From contig JAIRXH010000140.1 of NCBI GenBank assembly GCA_031268385.1, positions 1 to 39,214 of the forward strand: 39,214 nt of DNA. Direction: 5' to 3'. The first letter of the stretch is position 1. The number at the start of each line of letters is the position of its first letter. The notes below the pieces were generated by a model. That model was given only the letters and a program-made list of their open reading frames with translations, did no database searches and was not told the DNA's origin. A program made the position numbers and the translations under genes. This DNA is from Treponema sp. GTDB lineage: Bacteria > Spirochaetota > Spirochaetia > Treponematales > Breznakiellaceae. Positions 7,165 to 14,796 of this stretch are shown here, piece by piece.

Positions 7165-9744
7165 ATGAAAACTTTTGCCGAAGCGTTACAATTTTTCAAA
7201 AATGAAAAAGCACGCGTGCGTATTGCCATTTATCAAAGCGAAAATGTAAAAGATGATACCTTATATCGTGATCTTGAAAATTTCTTCAGGAAAAAATATT
7301 TTGCTGAAATAGTGGATACTTTTTTTGTTTATTCCTATGAAGCCCTGTTGAAAAACAACATAGACATCCTTGTCATTCCCGAGACACATACCCTGCGGCC
7401 TGAGACATTCGCAAGATTAAAAAATGTCATAAGGCGGGGTGGCGCGCTTGTCCTTGGCGGCAACGATATGTTAATGCAGGAGAGAACGGCGGAGGAAATT
7501 GAAAAGGCCGTAAACCTTAATAATCCGTTCAGATCGGCGGAAGAGCCTTCAAGAGATCCTCTTTATTATTACCGGACGACAATGGCGTTTCTCGGCGTAA
7601 AGCCGTATGTGTCGGACGTACGGCCTGTCAAGGTAAAATTTGACGCCGATTTTCTGAAAAATGTCCCCGGCGATTTCGTGGATCTTTCGCTTTACGTAGA
7701 TGGTGCAAAGTTCAATACCACAAGTGATATACGTGATCCCAATCCTTTCGCCGGTACTTCATTTGTGGAAAGATATGAAGTCCTCAGAAATTATGAAATT
7801 GTGACCGGACATGATGAAATGGGCCGAAAACTCAATTGTGCGGTCACTTTTGCACAGGATTGGGAGACGGGTGCGCGGATATGCTTGTTTCCATCGGTAT
7901 CCCAAGGTTCTTTTTTTGATAAAAATAACCCTTATTACGGAACCTTGCTTGACGGCGCGATAGAATTTTGCAGGAACAGGCTTGTTGTAAGTTATTGCAT
8001 GCCCCAATTTGTATGTTACAAACAGGGTGAGACCCCCTATATAGACTATAAAGTAAAATCCTTTTCTGATTGTGAGGAAAAATTTGAAGTGGTTGTTGTC
8101 ATTGCGGCCGATGGAAAGGAGGTTTTCAGACAGAGTACAGTTCATACGGCGTGCGCCAGAGGAGAGGTGAAAGGACTTGCGGTATGGAATTGTGACAAGT
8201 TCGATACGGACATATATGAAGTTGCCGTAAAAGTAATAAAAAACGGCAAAGTTGTTTCCAGGGGAACAAATGCCTTTGTTGTCTGGAATGAAGATGTCCT
8301 TAAACAGGGACGTGAAATGTTTAATGATGGTGAATATTTTAAAATAGACGGCAGGCGTTCGGTTTTGCTGGGTACAAATTATTATGATTCCCATACCAAT
8401 TCAGCAATGTGGGTAGTTCCAAATGTCTCAAAACTGAATGCGGATCTTAAACAGATGGCCGATTTTGGAATTAATTTTATCCGTATTCATTATCATCATC
8501 CCAAGTGGTTTTATGATTTCTGGATGCAGAGATACGGTTATGTTCCCGATATATACAAGGATCTTGGAAATTCCTGTTTGCCAACGGAAAAATATTTGAG
8601 GATCTTTGATGCTCATGTTTATTTGTGTCAAAAATATAAAATTATATATGGAGGTGATTTGTTTACCCTTCTGCCGGAAGAATTGGGAGATCCAAGGGGA
8701 TGGTATGGTGTTTATGATTATTGCGCCCTTGATGAAAAATTCGAGGCTCATAAGGAATTCCTCAATTTGATCATTCCACGGTATAAGGATGTTCCGGGGA
8801 TAACATGGGATATTATTAATGAGCCGGTTATTATTCCCGAGCAGGATATGACGGATAAATTTAACAGGCAGCTCATAGACTGGGCAAAAAAAATAAAAAA
8901 ATATATGCTGGAGCTTGGGGAACGGCATCCGATAACGGTTGGTGATTGTTCCGGGCCCAATCCGAATATAAAAAGAGCTTATACTGAAGTTTCCGATTAT
9001 CTTTCACCCCACGCAAACTGGCGTTACGCCGCGAACATGCGCTGGGAAAGTTTCAAGGGACCGCAGTTTTATCAGGAGGTCTGGATGGATCGTCCCTTTA
9101 CCCCAAAGGGAGACGTGGAGCAGCTTGATGATATGAAAAGTGGACTTTTTGATACATTCAGAACCGGTTTGGCCGGTTTTTCGCCGTGGCAGTGGACGGC
9201 ACAGCTGGCCATGTGGCAGGATCGGCTTACCTATCAGGGAGAAAATTGGGATGATATGCTTGGCTGCTGTGTAAGGCATGATGCAACCATAAAACCAGCG
9301 GGGAAATTTTACCGTGATTTCATTTGGCTTTTTGGCGATTTGTCGTTGATTGCGTACAGAGGTAATAATGTCATTGAGGCGAAAGAGGGAATTGTTACAT
9401 TTAAATCCGCAGATGAAACAAAATCGGGCGAGTATTATATGCTGCTTGAAAAAAATGGATTTCGCGTGCGCGGTATAGCAAGGGGCTTTTGCAAGGGAAA
9501 AGATTATGCTGTCGTGACGGACAAGGAAGCCTCTGCTGTATTGTTTGACTTCAGCAGGGAAGGAGTTGCGTATATAAAGGCGGACAGTGAATGCAAGATG
9601 GATATTACTCTTCCACGTTCTGCGGGAAAACTGTTTGTTACCGATGGCCTTGTAGAAGAAGAATTGAAGGTTCAAAATCAATCGTCCTTTAAACTTGATT
9701 TTCCGGCCTGGCAGTCTTACTACTGGCTTAAATTTGTTTATTAG
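7165..9744 (+). CDS. Clan GH-A-like glycoside hydrolase with N-terminal GATase-like domain
   Basis: This large protein (859 aa) lacks a signal peptide and should act in the cytoplasm. Residues 1-110 or so look like a class I amidotransferase-like Rossmann domain (DILVIPETHTL, then GGALVLGG). A beta-rich linker follows. From about residue 390 a TIM barrel begins (LLGTNYYDSH, then GINFIRIHYHHP). WDIINEP carries the clan GH-A acid/base Glu (E553), and E638 in FYQEVW is a candidate nucleophile. A beta-rich C-terminus ends the protein. It resembles GH5-like or GH2-like enzymes without fitting one family clearly. It starts 11 bases after the cupin gene with a strong AAGGAGA site. It is inferred to hydrolyse the imported oligosaccharide together with the GHL6-like enzyme. 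Confidence 0.7.
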   Translation: MKTFAEALQFFKNEKARVRIAIYQSENVKDDTLYRDLENFFRKKYFAEIVDTFFVYSYEALLKNNIDILVIPETHTLRPETFARLKNVIRRGGALVLGGNDMLMQERTAEEIEKAVNLNNPFRSAEEPSRDPLYYYRTTMAFLGVKPYVSDVRPVKVKFDADFLKNVPGDFVDLSLYVDGAKFNTTSDIRDPNPFAGTSFVERYEVLRNYEIVTGHDEMGRKLNCAVTFAQDWETGARICLFPSVSQGSFFDKNNPYYGTLLDGAIEFCRNRLVVSYCMPQFVCYKQGETPYIDYKVKSFSDCEEKFEVVVVIAADGKEVFRQSTVHTACARGEVKGLAVWNCDKFDTDIYEVAVKVIKNGKVVSRGTNAFVVWNEDVLKQGREMFNDGEYFKIDGRRSVLLGTNYYDSHTNSAMWVVPNVSKLNADLKQMADFGINFIRIHYHHPKWFYDFWMQRYGYVPDIYKDLGNSCLPTEKYLRIFDAHVYLCQKYKIIYGGDLFTLLPEELGDPRGWYGVYDYCALDEKFEAHKEFLNLIIPRYKDVPGITWDIINEPVIIPEQDMTDKFNRQLIDWAKKIKKYMLELGERHPITVGDCSGPNPNIKRAYTEVSDYLSPHANWRYAANMRWESFKGPQFYQEVWMDRPFTPKGDVEQLDDMKSGLFDTFRTGLAGFSPWQWTAQLAMWQDRLTYQGENWDDMLGCCVRHDATIKPAGKFYRDFIWLFGDLSLIAYRGNNVIEAKEGIVTFKSADETKSGEYYMLLEKNGFRVRGIARGFCKGKDYAVVTDKEASAVLFDFSREGVAYIKADSECKMDITLPRSAGKLFVTDGLVEEELKVQNQSSFKLDFPAWQSYYWLKFVY

Positions 9745-9769
9745 AGTTATTCAATAACTTCAGTTATTG
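9744..9769. repeat. Dispersed palindromic repeat, copy 1
   Basis: This 26-base sequence, containing AATAACTTCAGTTATT, matches 14802-14827 perfectly in inverted orientation. It starts on the last base of the GH-A hydrolase stop codon. It forms a small hairpin directly before the larger one at 9770-9808. See the findings for the family. Confidence 0.75.
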
Positions 9770-9808
9770 GAGCTTGTTTCAAAACCCGGTTGATTTTGGA
9801 ACAAGCTC
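9770..9808 (+). terminator. Terminator-like hairpin
   Basis: Arms of 15 bases (9770-9784 and 9794-9808, one G-U pair) enclose a 9-base loop and are followed by GATTATTTTC. The hairpin separates the GH-A hydrolase from the oxidoreductase gene, about 12 bases before that gene's AGGAGG ribosome site, so it may be a partial terminator or mRNA stabiliser. Confidence 0.6.
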
Positions 9809-9834
9809 GATTATTTTCAGGAGGGAAATAAATT

Positions 9835-10938
9835 ATGAGTCGTCCTTATTCTGTTGTAATAATCGGTCAGGGGGAACGGGGAAAAATATTTCTTCACGGT
9901 TTTTTGAAAAACCAGGAGAGATTCAGGGTTATAGGTCTATGTGATCACAAAAATGCAAATCTTGAGGAAAGTGCCAGAATTTATAACATACCCAGGGATA
10001 TGCTTTACAACGATGCAGACGAAATGATGCGGATAAAAAAACCTGATATATTGGTATTTGCCACTCTGCCGCATATACGTTTGTCACTGGTTGAACTCGG
10101 GGTAAAATATGGTGTAAAAGGCATTTTGTTTGAAAAACCGATGGCAACCAGTATATACGAAGCTGCCCGGATTGTAAAACTTTGTAAAGATAATAACATA
10201 AGGGCGGGTGTATGTCAACAACACAAATATTTGCGTTCTTTTGATCAACTGAGAGGAATTTTGGCTTCCGGTGAATTAGGTGACATCATGGAGATTCGAG
10301 CCAGTTGTAAAGCTCATGCGTCGCAACTGGGAACCCATTATATTGATTATATGATTTGGGCCAATGGCGGGAAACGGGCCAGAGCCGTAGTAGGTCATGC
10401 TCACGGTAATTTTTATTTGAATGACAGTCATCCTTCGCCTGATTATGTAATGGCTCAAATTGCTTTTGAAAACGGAGTTCGTGGAATCTTTGAGTGTGGT
10501 TATTTTTCTCCGAAGCGGGCACAATATGAAGTTGAATTTACGTATGGGGCGAAGGATCTGGCATTCTGGACAGATGACAGATTGGCGGTTTTTGGAACAA
10601 AAGGTTACGCGTGGGCTGAATGCAATGGACGTTACGCATGTTTTACCGCGAAAACGCTGCCGGAAATAGTATCCGGGGATTATGGGGATTTTTTTGAACA
10701 TGAGCAGTTTTATGCACAAGAGCGGTTTACGGCGGAATATGGGCAATGGTTGGACGGAGAGGGGATTTTTTTATCGGACATAGAAACTGCCTATCATGGT
10801 TTTGAAATTCTTGAAGCAATCTATCGCAGTGCACTGGAATGTGACAGAATTGATCTGCCGCTTTCTTTTTCCGATAAAACCGACACTCTTGAGTGTTTAA
10901 AATCAAGACTTAAACCGGTCACATACAGGGATTTCTGA
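9835..10938 (+). CDS. Gfo/Idh/MocA family NAD(P)-dependent oxidoreductase
   Basis: This soluble dehydrogenase (367 aa) has the Gfo/Idh/MocA layout. The N-terminal Rossmann fold begins VVIIGQGERG (GxGxxG at about residues 8-13). The family motif EKP, in LFEKPMATS near residue 100, contributes the Lys that acts in catalysis. The C-terminal half carries the alpha/beta substrate and dimer domain, including HYIDYMIWANG. The ATG has AGGAGG 8-10 bases upstream. Such enzymes oxidise or epimerise sugars, sugar acids or inositols, and some take part in oxidative glycoside cleavage. Here it is the last gene of the AT-rich sugar locus and is likely to act on the monosaccharide product. The substrate cannot be read from sequence. 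Confidence 0.85.
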   Translation: MSRPYSVVIIGQGERGKIFLHGFLKNQERFRVIGLCDHKNANLEESARIYNIPRDMLYNDADEMMRIKKPDILVFATLPHIRLSLVELGVKYGVKGILFEKPMATSIYEAARIVKLCKDNNIRAGVCQQHKYLRSFDQLRGILASGELGDIMEIRASCKAHASQLGTHYIDYMIWANGGKRARAVVGHAHGNFYLNDSHPSPDYVMAQIAFENGVRGIFECGYFSPKRAQYEVEFTYGAKDLAFWTDDRLAVFGTKGYAWAECNGRYACFTAKTLPEIVSGDYGDFFEHEQFYAQERFTAEYGQWLDGEGIFLSDIETAYHGFEILEAIYRSALECDRIDLPLSFSDKTDTLECLKSRLKPVTYRDF

Positions 10939-10988
10939 TTTCAACAAGCGGCATTATGTGCAACCGGGATTTTCCGGGACGGGGGCCG

Positions 10989-11234
10989 TTATCTTGCCGC
11001 CGCCGCTTCCGGAACGGGCCTTTCCTCCGGCGCTATCCCGGCCTTCCGCATGGCTTCGGCCCGTTCCTCCCAAGTGGCGAAGTTCGCCGGATGGAATTCC
11101 GCAAGCTGTTCATCCGTCAATTCCGGGCAGTCTTCGTCATATACTTGGGGAATTTTCTCCGCCTCCTCCAGCATTGCCATTTCCTCCGGGGTTAACCCTG
11201 TACCAGCCGGACGCCTGTAAATTTCGTTTGCCAT
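10989..11234 (-). CDS. BrnA-like antitoxin (short form)
   Basis: This small acidic protein (81 aa) lies directly downstream of a BrnT-type toxin gene. The core YDEDCPELTDEQLAEF resembles the central motif of BrnA-like antitoxins. The usual C-terminal ribbon-helix-helix part, which binds DNA and represses the operon, is not visible; the tail is Ala/Glu/Pro-rich instead. An AGAGG ribosome site lies 8 bases before the ATG. The gene starts inside the toxin frame and overlaps it by 98 bases. It should neutralise the toxin by direct binding, but autoregulation through an RHH domain seems unlikely. Confidence 0.6.
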   Translation of the reverse strand: MANEIYRRPAGTGLTPEEMAMLEEAEKIPQVYDEDCPELTDEQLAEFHPANFATWEERAEAMRKAGIAPEERPVPEAAAAR

Positions 11235-11493
11235 AGTATAACCTCTTTTCTTCCGGGTTCGCTAACCGGACGGAAATAATGCGGGGCAGCTCCCCCCGCT
11301 CCGTGTAGACCGTAAAAAGGACTTTCCCGGCAAGTCCGATTGTCTGCCAGCGGTCATCCTCCGGCGTGCTGTGTTCGTCATCGTGCCGTTCAATGCGCCG
11401 CAAGTCGTCAAGAACAAGGCCTCCAAGGGACAGCGGCAACCGCCGCCGCCTGATGTTTTTCTCGTTTTTTTCGGAGTCCCATGCAACATCCAT
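11137..11493 (-). CDS. brnT: BrnT-type ribonuclease toxin
   Basis: This is a BrnT-family type II toxin (118 aa), a small RelE-fold ribonuclease that blocks translation when free. Family hallmarks are the start VAWDSEKNEKNIRRRRLP, VLDD, then DRWQTIGLAG, LFTVYTERG and IRLIS-like IISVRLANPEEKRLYY. The family usually ends at about 90-95 residues; here the frame runs 28 further residues of Gly/Asn-rich tail across the beginning of the antitoxin gene. The ATG at 11493 has GAGG 10 bases upstream. The gene is GC-rich, unlike the sugar locus to its left. The gene symbol rests on motif recognition only. Confidence 0.7.
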   Translation of the reverse strand: MDVAWDSEKNEKNIRRRRLPLSLGGLVLDDLRRIERHDDEHSTPEDDRWQTIGLAGKVLFTVYTERGELPRIISVRLANPEEKRLYYGKRNLQASGWYRVNPGGNGNAGGGGENSPSI

Positions 11494-11690
11494 ACCAAGT
11501 ATACCTCATTTCCGGGGAATATGCCCCTAAAATCATTCACAATGGCGTTAGGCTTCCGGGCCGCCGTAGAAGCCCCCGGTAGTCCCGGAAAATCCGGGGC
11601 CTCCCCCCTCCGTAGAATACCCGGAAAACCCGCAGGGGGGCCTCGCGCGTTCTGGGGGCTGTTTCGCGGGGGGCTTTGTTGTGGGCGGTC

Positions 11691-11987
11691 CTATGCGGAT
11701 ACTTTCTGTTCCACCTTGAGACGGAAGCCCAGGTTGTCAAGAACTTTCACCACCGTTAAGAAAGACGGATTTCCTTTTTCGGAAAAGGCTTTATACAGCC
11801 CTTTACGGTCCAGGTTTAGCTCATGGGCAAGTTGGGCCATGCCTTTAGAACGGGATATAGCGCCAATCACTCTGAAAAGAAATTCCATATCGTTTTCTTC
11901 AAAGGCGGCTTCAAGGGTTGCCAGTACATCCTCTTTGGTTTCAATATCATCGGCGGGGTTCCATTTTTCAAAAGTTATCTTTTCCAT
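11691..11987 (-). CDS. Orphan HigA-like addiction-module antidote (HTH)
   Basis: This 98-aa protein resembles the putative addiction-module antidote family (HI1420/HigA-like). It has the FEKWNPADDIETKEDV start, then an Xre-type helix-turn-helix around GMAQLAHELNLDRKGLYKAF, and the family ending GNPSFLTVVKVLDNLGFRLKV. In this family the RelE/HigB-like toxin normally lies immediately upstream; here that space holds only hairpins and no toxin frame, so it is an orphan. I prefer ATG 11987 over 12014 because the family begins at this Met; both have weak ribosome sites. A TTGACA at about 12010 on the same strand could be its -35 box, which would give a nearly leaderless mRNA. Confidence 0.75.
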   Translation of the reverse strand: MEKITFEKWNPADDIETKEDVLATLEAAFEENDMEFLFRVIGAISRSKGMAQLAHELNLDRKGLYKAFSEKGNPSFLTVVKVLDNLGFRLKVEQKVSA

Positions 11988-12067
11988 ACTTATGGTGTAG
12001 ACTATAATACCCATGTTGTCAAGAGGTTTTTCGAGGAAATTTCAGGATTTTTGCAGGGTTGCTTTTT

Positions 12068-12108
12068 AGGGTAACGCTGATTAACTTGTGGCTAATCAGC
12101 GTTACCCT
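12068..12108. repeat. Large perfect hairpin A
   Basis: Perfect 16-bp arms (12068-12083 and 12093-12108, beginning AGGGTAACGCTGATTA) enclose a 9-base loop. GTTATTTTT follows on the + strand as in a terminator, but no + strand gene ends here. It resembles hairpin B 50 bases away (GTAACGCTGATTA against GTAGCACTGATTTA). Confidence 0.8.
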
Positions 12109-12158
12109 GTTATTTTTCTCGTTTTCCTACGGAAAACTGCGAAAAATTACATTAAAGT

Positions 12159-12194
12159 AGCACTGATTTATTCGCATTCGAATAAATCAGTGCT
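12159..12194. repeat. Large perfect hairpin B
   Basis: Perfect 16-bp arms (12159-12174 and 12179-12194, beginning AGCACTGATTTATTCG) enclose the loop CATT. A small hairpin GTTTTCC/GGAAAAC lies just before it at 12121-12137. With hairpin A it makes a cluster of three stem-loops in 130 bases. Confidence 0.8.
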
Positions 12195-12725
12195 TCCTTA
12201 GGCTTTTTTGGCCGGTTTTCCCGTTTTATCCGGGGCCTCGGGGGCCTTTCTGGGGCGGACCCTTACCGGGGACGCCGCGGATGGCCTCAAAACAACGAAC
12301 CCTCCCGTAACAGGATGGAAGTTTTGCCTTGCCCTCGGCTTCCTTTTTTGTTCCACGCGCCGCAACTTTGCGGGCAGGGACGTTTTTGCGAAAACGTATG
12401 AAGACCGGCTGGGTCTTTGACCATGGAACGTGTGATACGCGCGGCTGCCGTCTTGCCCTTCCGGACGGTTCCCTGTCGGGACAACGCAGTCACATTTTGC
12501 ACAAGCGGGGTAGCCGTCCCCTCGTTTTTTCTAGTTCCAATCGCTCAAGCGATCACCTGGTAACTATTTTTTCCCACAGCCCGGCCTAATCGTCAATAGT
12601 GTTTTACCGCGTTGCGTGAATTTTTCTTGTTTGTTCTCCTGTTGCCTTTTGTAATTTTTGAAGGACTCCGTTGAAATCAATAACCTGGCCCGTGTGGCAG
12701 TACCGTTCCTTATCCTACAAGCATT
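12195..12725. other. Region without a convincing gene; possible gene debris
   Basis: No intact gene is recognised. On the minus strand one frame is open from about 12530 to the TAA at 12198-12200 without any ATG. Its end reads KAPEAPDKTGKPAKKA, like the Lys/Ala/Pro tails of HU-like or ribosome-associated proteins. The part before it is not recognisable, so this may be a decayed 3' fragment or chance. The rest, up to the tRNA, is AT-richer and shows only a small TCGCT/AGCGA hairpin near 12541-12552. Confidence 0.35.
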
Positions 12726-12807
12726 TGCGGCCAAGAAGACTTGAACTTCCATACCTTTCGGCACCAGCACCTCAAGCTGGCGTGTCTACCAGTTCCACCA
12801 TGGCCGC
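12726..12807 (-). tRNA. tRNA-Leu (anticodon GAG)
   Basis: Read on the minus strand this is a class II tRNA of 82 bases. The acceptor arms GCGGCCA and TGGCCGC pair over 7 bp with discriminator A. The D-arm has GTGGAACTGGTAGACAC, the anticodon arm is CCAGC-TTGAGGT-GCTGG with anticodon GAG, a long variable arm follows, and the T-loop is TTCAAGT in a 5-bp stem. CCA is not encoded. It lies 22 bases downstream of the GH18-like gene. Its 3' end faces the accessory region on the left. Confidence 0.95.
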
Positions 12808-12829
12808 GTGTACAGGTATGATAACGGGT

Positions 12830-13915
12830 TTAGCCGTCATTGTCAATATCAAGCCGTATGAGGTTCCAGACGGAAGGGATCTCCTGTCCGATACGCCAGA
12901 AACCCGCGGCCCGGATACCCATAGAACGGTACATTTCCATGCGCGCCGAAAGGGAATAGTCGTCCTCGTAGTAAACCTTGACCGATACGGTAACGTCGTA
13001 GTCAAAGGAAGGAATGCCGTTTTCCCGGTGTATATCCGAGACGTTGTTTTCATCGATGATTGTTTGTATGCCGGAATAAAGGTAGGCCCGGGAGGGGCTT
13101 ATGTGTCCCCAGGCCCGGCCGTAAAAGGGGAGGCCCATGATGAGTTTTTCCCTGCCTATGGTCTCCAGTGAATATTCGGCCACCCGTCTGCACCAGCCCA
13201 TGGAAGCGATTGGCCCCGGCCTGCTGCCCGACCAGTGTTCGTCATAAGCCATCACGAGGATGCGGTCTACCAGGGGTTTGATTTTTACGTAATCGTAAAC
13301 ATCGGCGTTTACGGGGCGCGTCCGGGCCGGCAGCGCTATGGTGAACAGTTTGCCGGACAGTCCCGAACGCAGCTCCGCGAGGAACGAGAGGAAAGCCCGG
13401 CCGTCCCTTGGGGGAATGTTCTCAAAATCTATCTGGAGGCCGTCGAAATTTTCCGCGGCCCTGAGCAGATCGGCAATGAGCGTCCTGCGCTCGGGGCTTC
13501 CTTCGGCGAGGACAAAGTGGGAAAGCGCCCTGCCGTTGCAGGCTGCCACCATGTGAAGCCTGCCCCCGAAATTCCTGACATTCCGGGGGTTGGGCACGTC
13601 GACCAGTTTGCCGTACATGTCTATCTCCGCGCCGAAGTACCCTATATCGGTAAGGGGCATGCCGCCGCGAAAGGCGTTCTCCCGTCCGCTCAGAAGGTAG
13701 CCCCAGACTTCGGCAAAGGCGGAAACGGGCAGTTCCCTGTTTTCCGGGGGCAGTTCAACGGGAAGGTTTTCTTCGGCCGTTCCGGCTGTTTCCAGCATGT
13801 CTACGACTGCCGTTTCCTCTTCGGGTTTTTCCGGTTCTTCCGGAACCGAGGAACAGGCCGGCAACAGAATAAAAAAGACGGCGGACAGGATCGTGAAACG
13901 GTTTTTTTTACGCAG
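12830..13915 (-). CDS. GH18-like lipoprotein (chitinase/peptidoglycan hydrolase type)
   Basis: This is a predicted lipoprotein of 361 aa. Its catalytic domain has the GH18 motif DGxxxDxE as DGLQIDFE (D158, D163, E165; E165 should be the acid/base), followed by ILVMAYDEHW and LIMGLPFYGRAWG, typical of GH18. It may cleave chitin-like or peptidoglycan glycan chains in the periplasm. The frame shows a clear lipoprotein signal (KKNRFTILSAVFFILLPAC, lipid Cys21), but no ATG, GTG or TTG precedes it in frame. The best start is CTG 13915, 6 bases after GGGAGG; TTG 13864 would remove the signal. An A8 run on the coding strand (13902-13909) lies inside the signal. The catalytic domain is GC-rich like its neighbours. 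Confidence 0.8.
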   Translation of the reverse strand: MRKKNRFTILSAVFFILLPACSSVPEEPEKPEEETAVVDMLETAGTAEENLPVELPPENRELPVSAFAEVWGYLLSGRENAFRGGMPLTDIGYFGAEIDMYGKLVDVPNPRNVRNFGGRLHMVAACNGRALSHFVLAEGSPERRTLIADLLRAAENFDGLQIDFENIPPRDGRAFLSFLAELRSGLSGKLFTIALPARTRPVNADVYDYVKIKPLVDRILVMAYDEHWSGSRPGPIASMGWCRRVAEYSLETIGREKLIMGLPFYGRAWGHISPSRAYLYSGIQTIIDENNVSDIHRENGIPSFDYDVTVSVKVYYEDDYSLSARMEMYRSMGIRAAGFWRIGQEIPSVWNLIRLDIDNDG

Positions 13916-13960
13916 AAAACACCTCCCGCTGCGGTTCGAGGATATCTTTCCGCCGGTTAC

Positions 13961-13989
13961 TTGACAAAAGTCATCTTTTCCCGTAGTTT
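13961..13989 (+). promoter_or_regulatory. Possible promoter of the TetR gene
   Basis: TTGACA (13961-13966) is followed after 17 bases by TAGTTT (13984-13989), a consensus -35 box with a weak -10 box. It sits about 65 bases before the TetR start codon, divergent from the GH18-like gene. Confidence 0.35.
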
Positions 13990-14053
13990 ATTCAAGAAAT
14001 GTAGCGGCGGATCATCATTTGTAGTCATTATCGGTTCATTTATAAAGAAAATT

Positions 14054-14749
14054 ATGGGGATTATTGAAAGAAAAGAAAGAGAAAAAGCGGGTCGGAAGGA
14101 TCTGATCATGCGGTGTGCCAAGGAACTCATCCTGGAACACGGCGTAGACAAGGTCAGTATGGTAGATATAGCCAAAAAGGCGGAGCTTTCCAAGGCGACC
14201 CTGTACCTTTATTTTCCCAGCAAGGATCTGCTTTTCAAGGAAATATGCGATATCGCCGGAATTCAGTTTATCAATTATTTCCGTTCCAGGCAAAGACCGG
14301 GGTTGTCTGTTGTTGATACGCTGAAGCTCATCTGGGATTGTTACCTGGATCTGTTCGGGGAATCGGACGACATGCTGGTTATTTTCAGCATGAAAAAATA
14401 CCTGGCGCCGGATTTTCCCTTTGTTCCCATAGAAAAAGATTCCCCGTCGCCCGCCGGTTCCAACTACGCGTTTTATTCCCTTCTTGTGGATCTGTTCACA
14501 AAGGGGGTGGAGGAAGGCGTTTTTGCCGAGGATGTGAGGCCCGCCTCAATTTCCCGGACATTCATAACGTTCTTTTCCTATGTTGTTGAAACCGCCGCCA
14601 AGCTGCCTAAAAGCGGTAACGACTACCGGTGGGCCATCGAGGAGCTGGCGAATCTTTTTCAGATCTTTCTGCGGGGCATAGCCAGGGACGGAACGGATCT
14701 TTCGGACCTCAAGCTGCCGGAATCGGCGGATGAAAAAAACAAAAGATAA
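14054..14749 (+). CDS. TetR-family transcriptional regulator
   Basis: This is a DNA-binding repressor of 231 aa. The N-terminal TetR helix-turn-helix is clear: AKELILEHGVDKVSMVDIAKKAELSKATLY, continuing LYFPSKDLLFKEI (about residues 20-60). The rest is a helical ligand-binding domain without a recognisable ligand. ATG 14054 is chosen because family members start about 20 residues before the HTH; the frame is open far upstream but that part is antisense to the GH18-like gene. Its ribosome site is weak. It directly precedes an RND exporter, a common arrangement in which the TetR protein represses its neighbour in response to a hydrophobic ligand. That link is inferred from position. Confidence 0.9.
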   Translation: MGIIERKEREKAGRKDLIMRCAKELILEHGVDKVSMVDIAKKAELSKATLYLYFPSKDLLFKEICDIAGIQFINYFRSRQRPGLSVVDTLKLIWDCYLDLFGESDDMLVIFSMKKYLAPDFPFVPIEKDSPSPAGSNYAFYSLLVDLFTKGVEEGVFAEDVRPASISRTFITFFSYVVETAAKLPKSGNDYRWAIEELANLFQIFLRGIARDGTDLSDLKLPESADEKNKR

Positions 14750-14796
14750 GCCGGTTTCCGAATGCCGGATTTTGGAACCGCGGCTTGAAGCGGAAT

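Noticed and set aside
11494-11690. Gene between the two antitoxin loci
   Set aside because: GC-rich with C/G runs and short direct repeats (CCGTAGAA), but no frame with protein character.
13235-14053. Long open frame upstream of the TetR start
   Set aside because: It is antisense to the GH18-like gene and has no protein-like features; the TetR domain begins at 14054.
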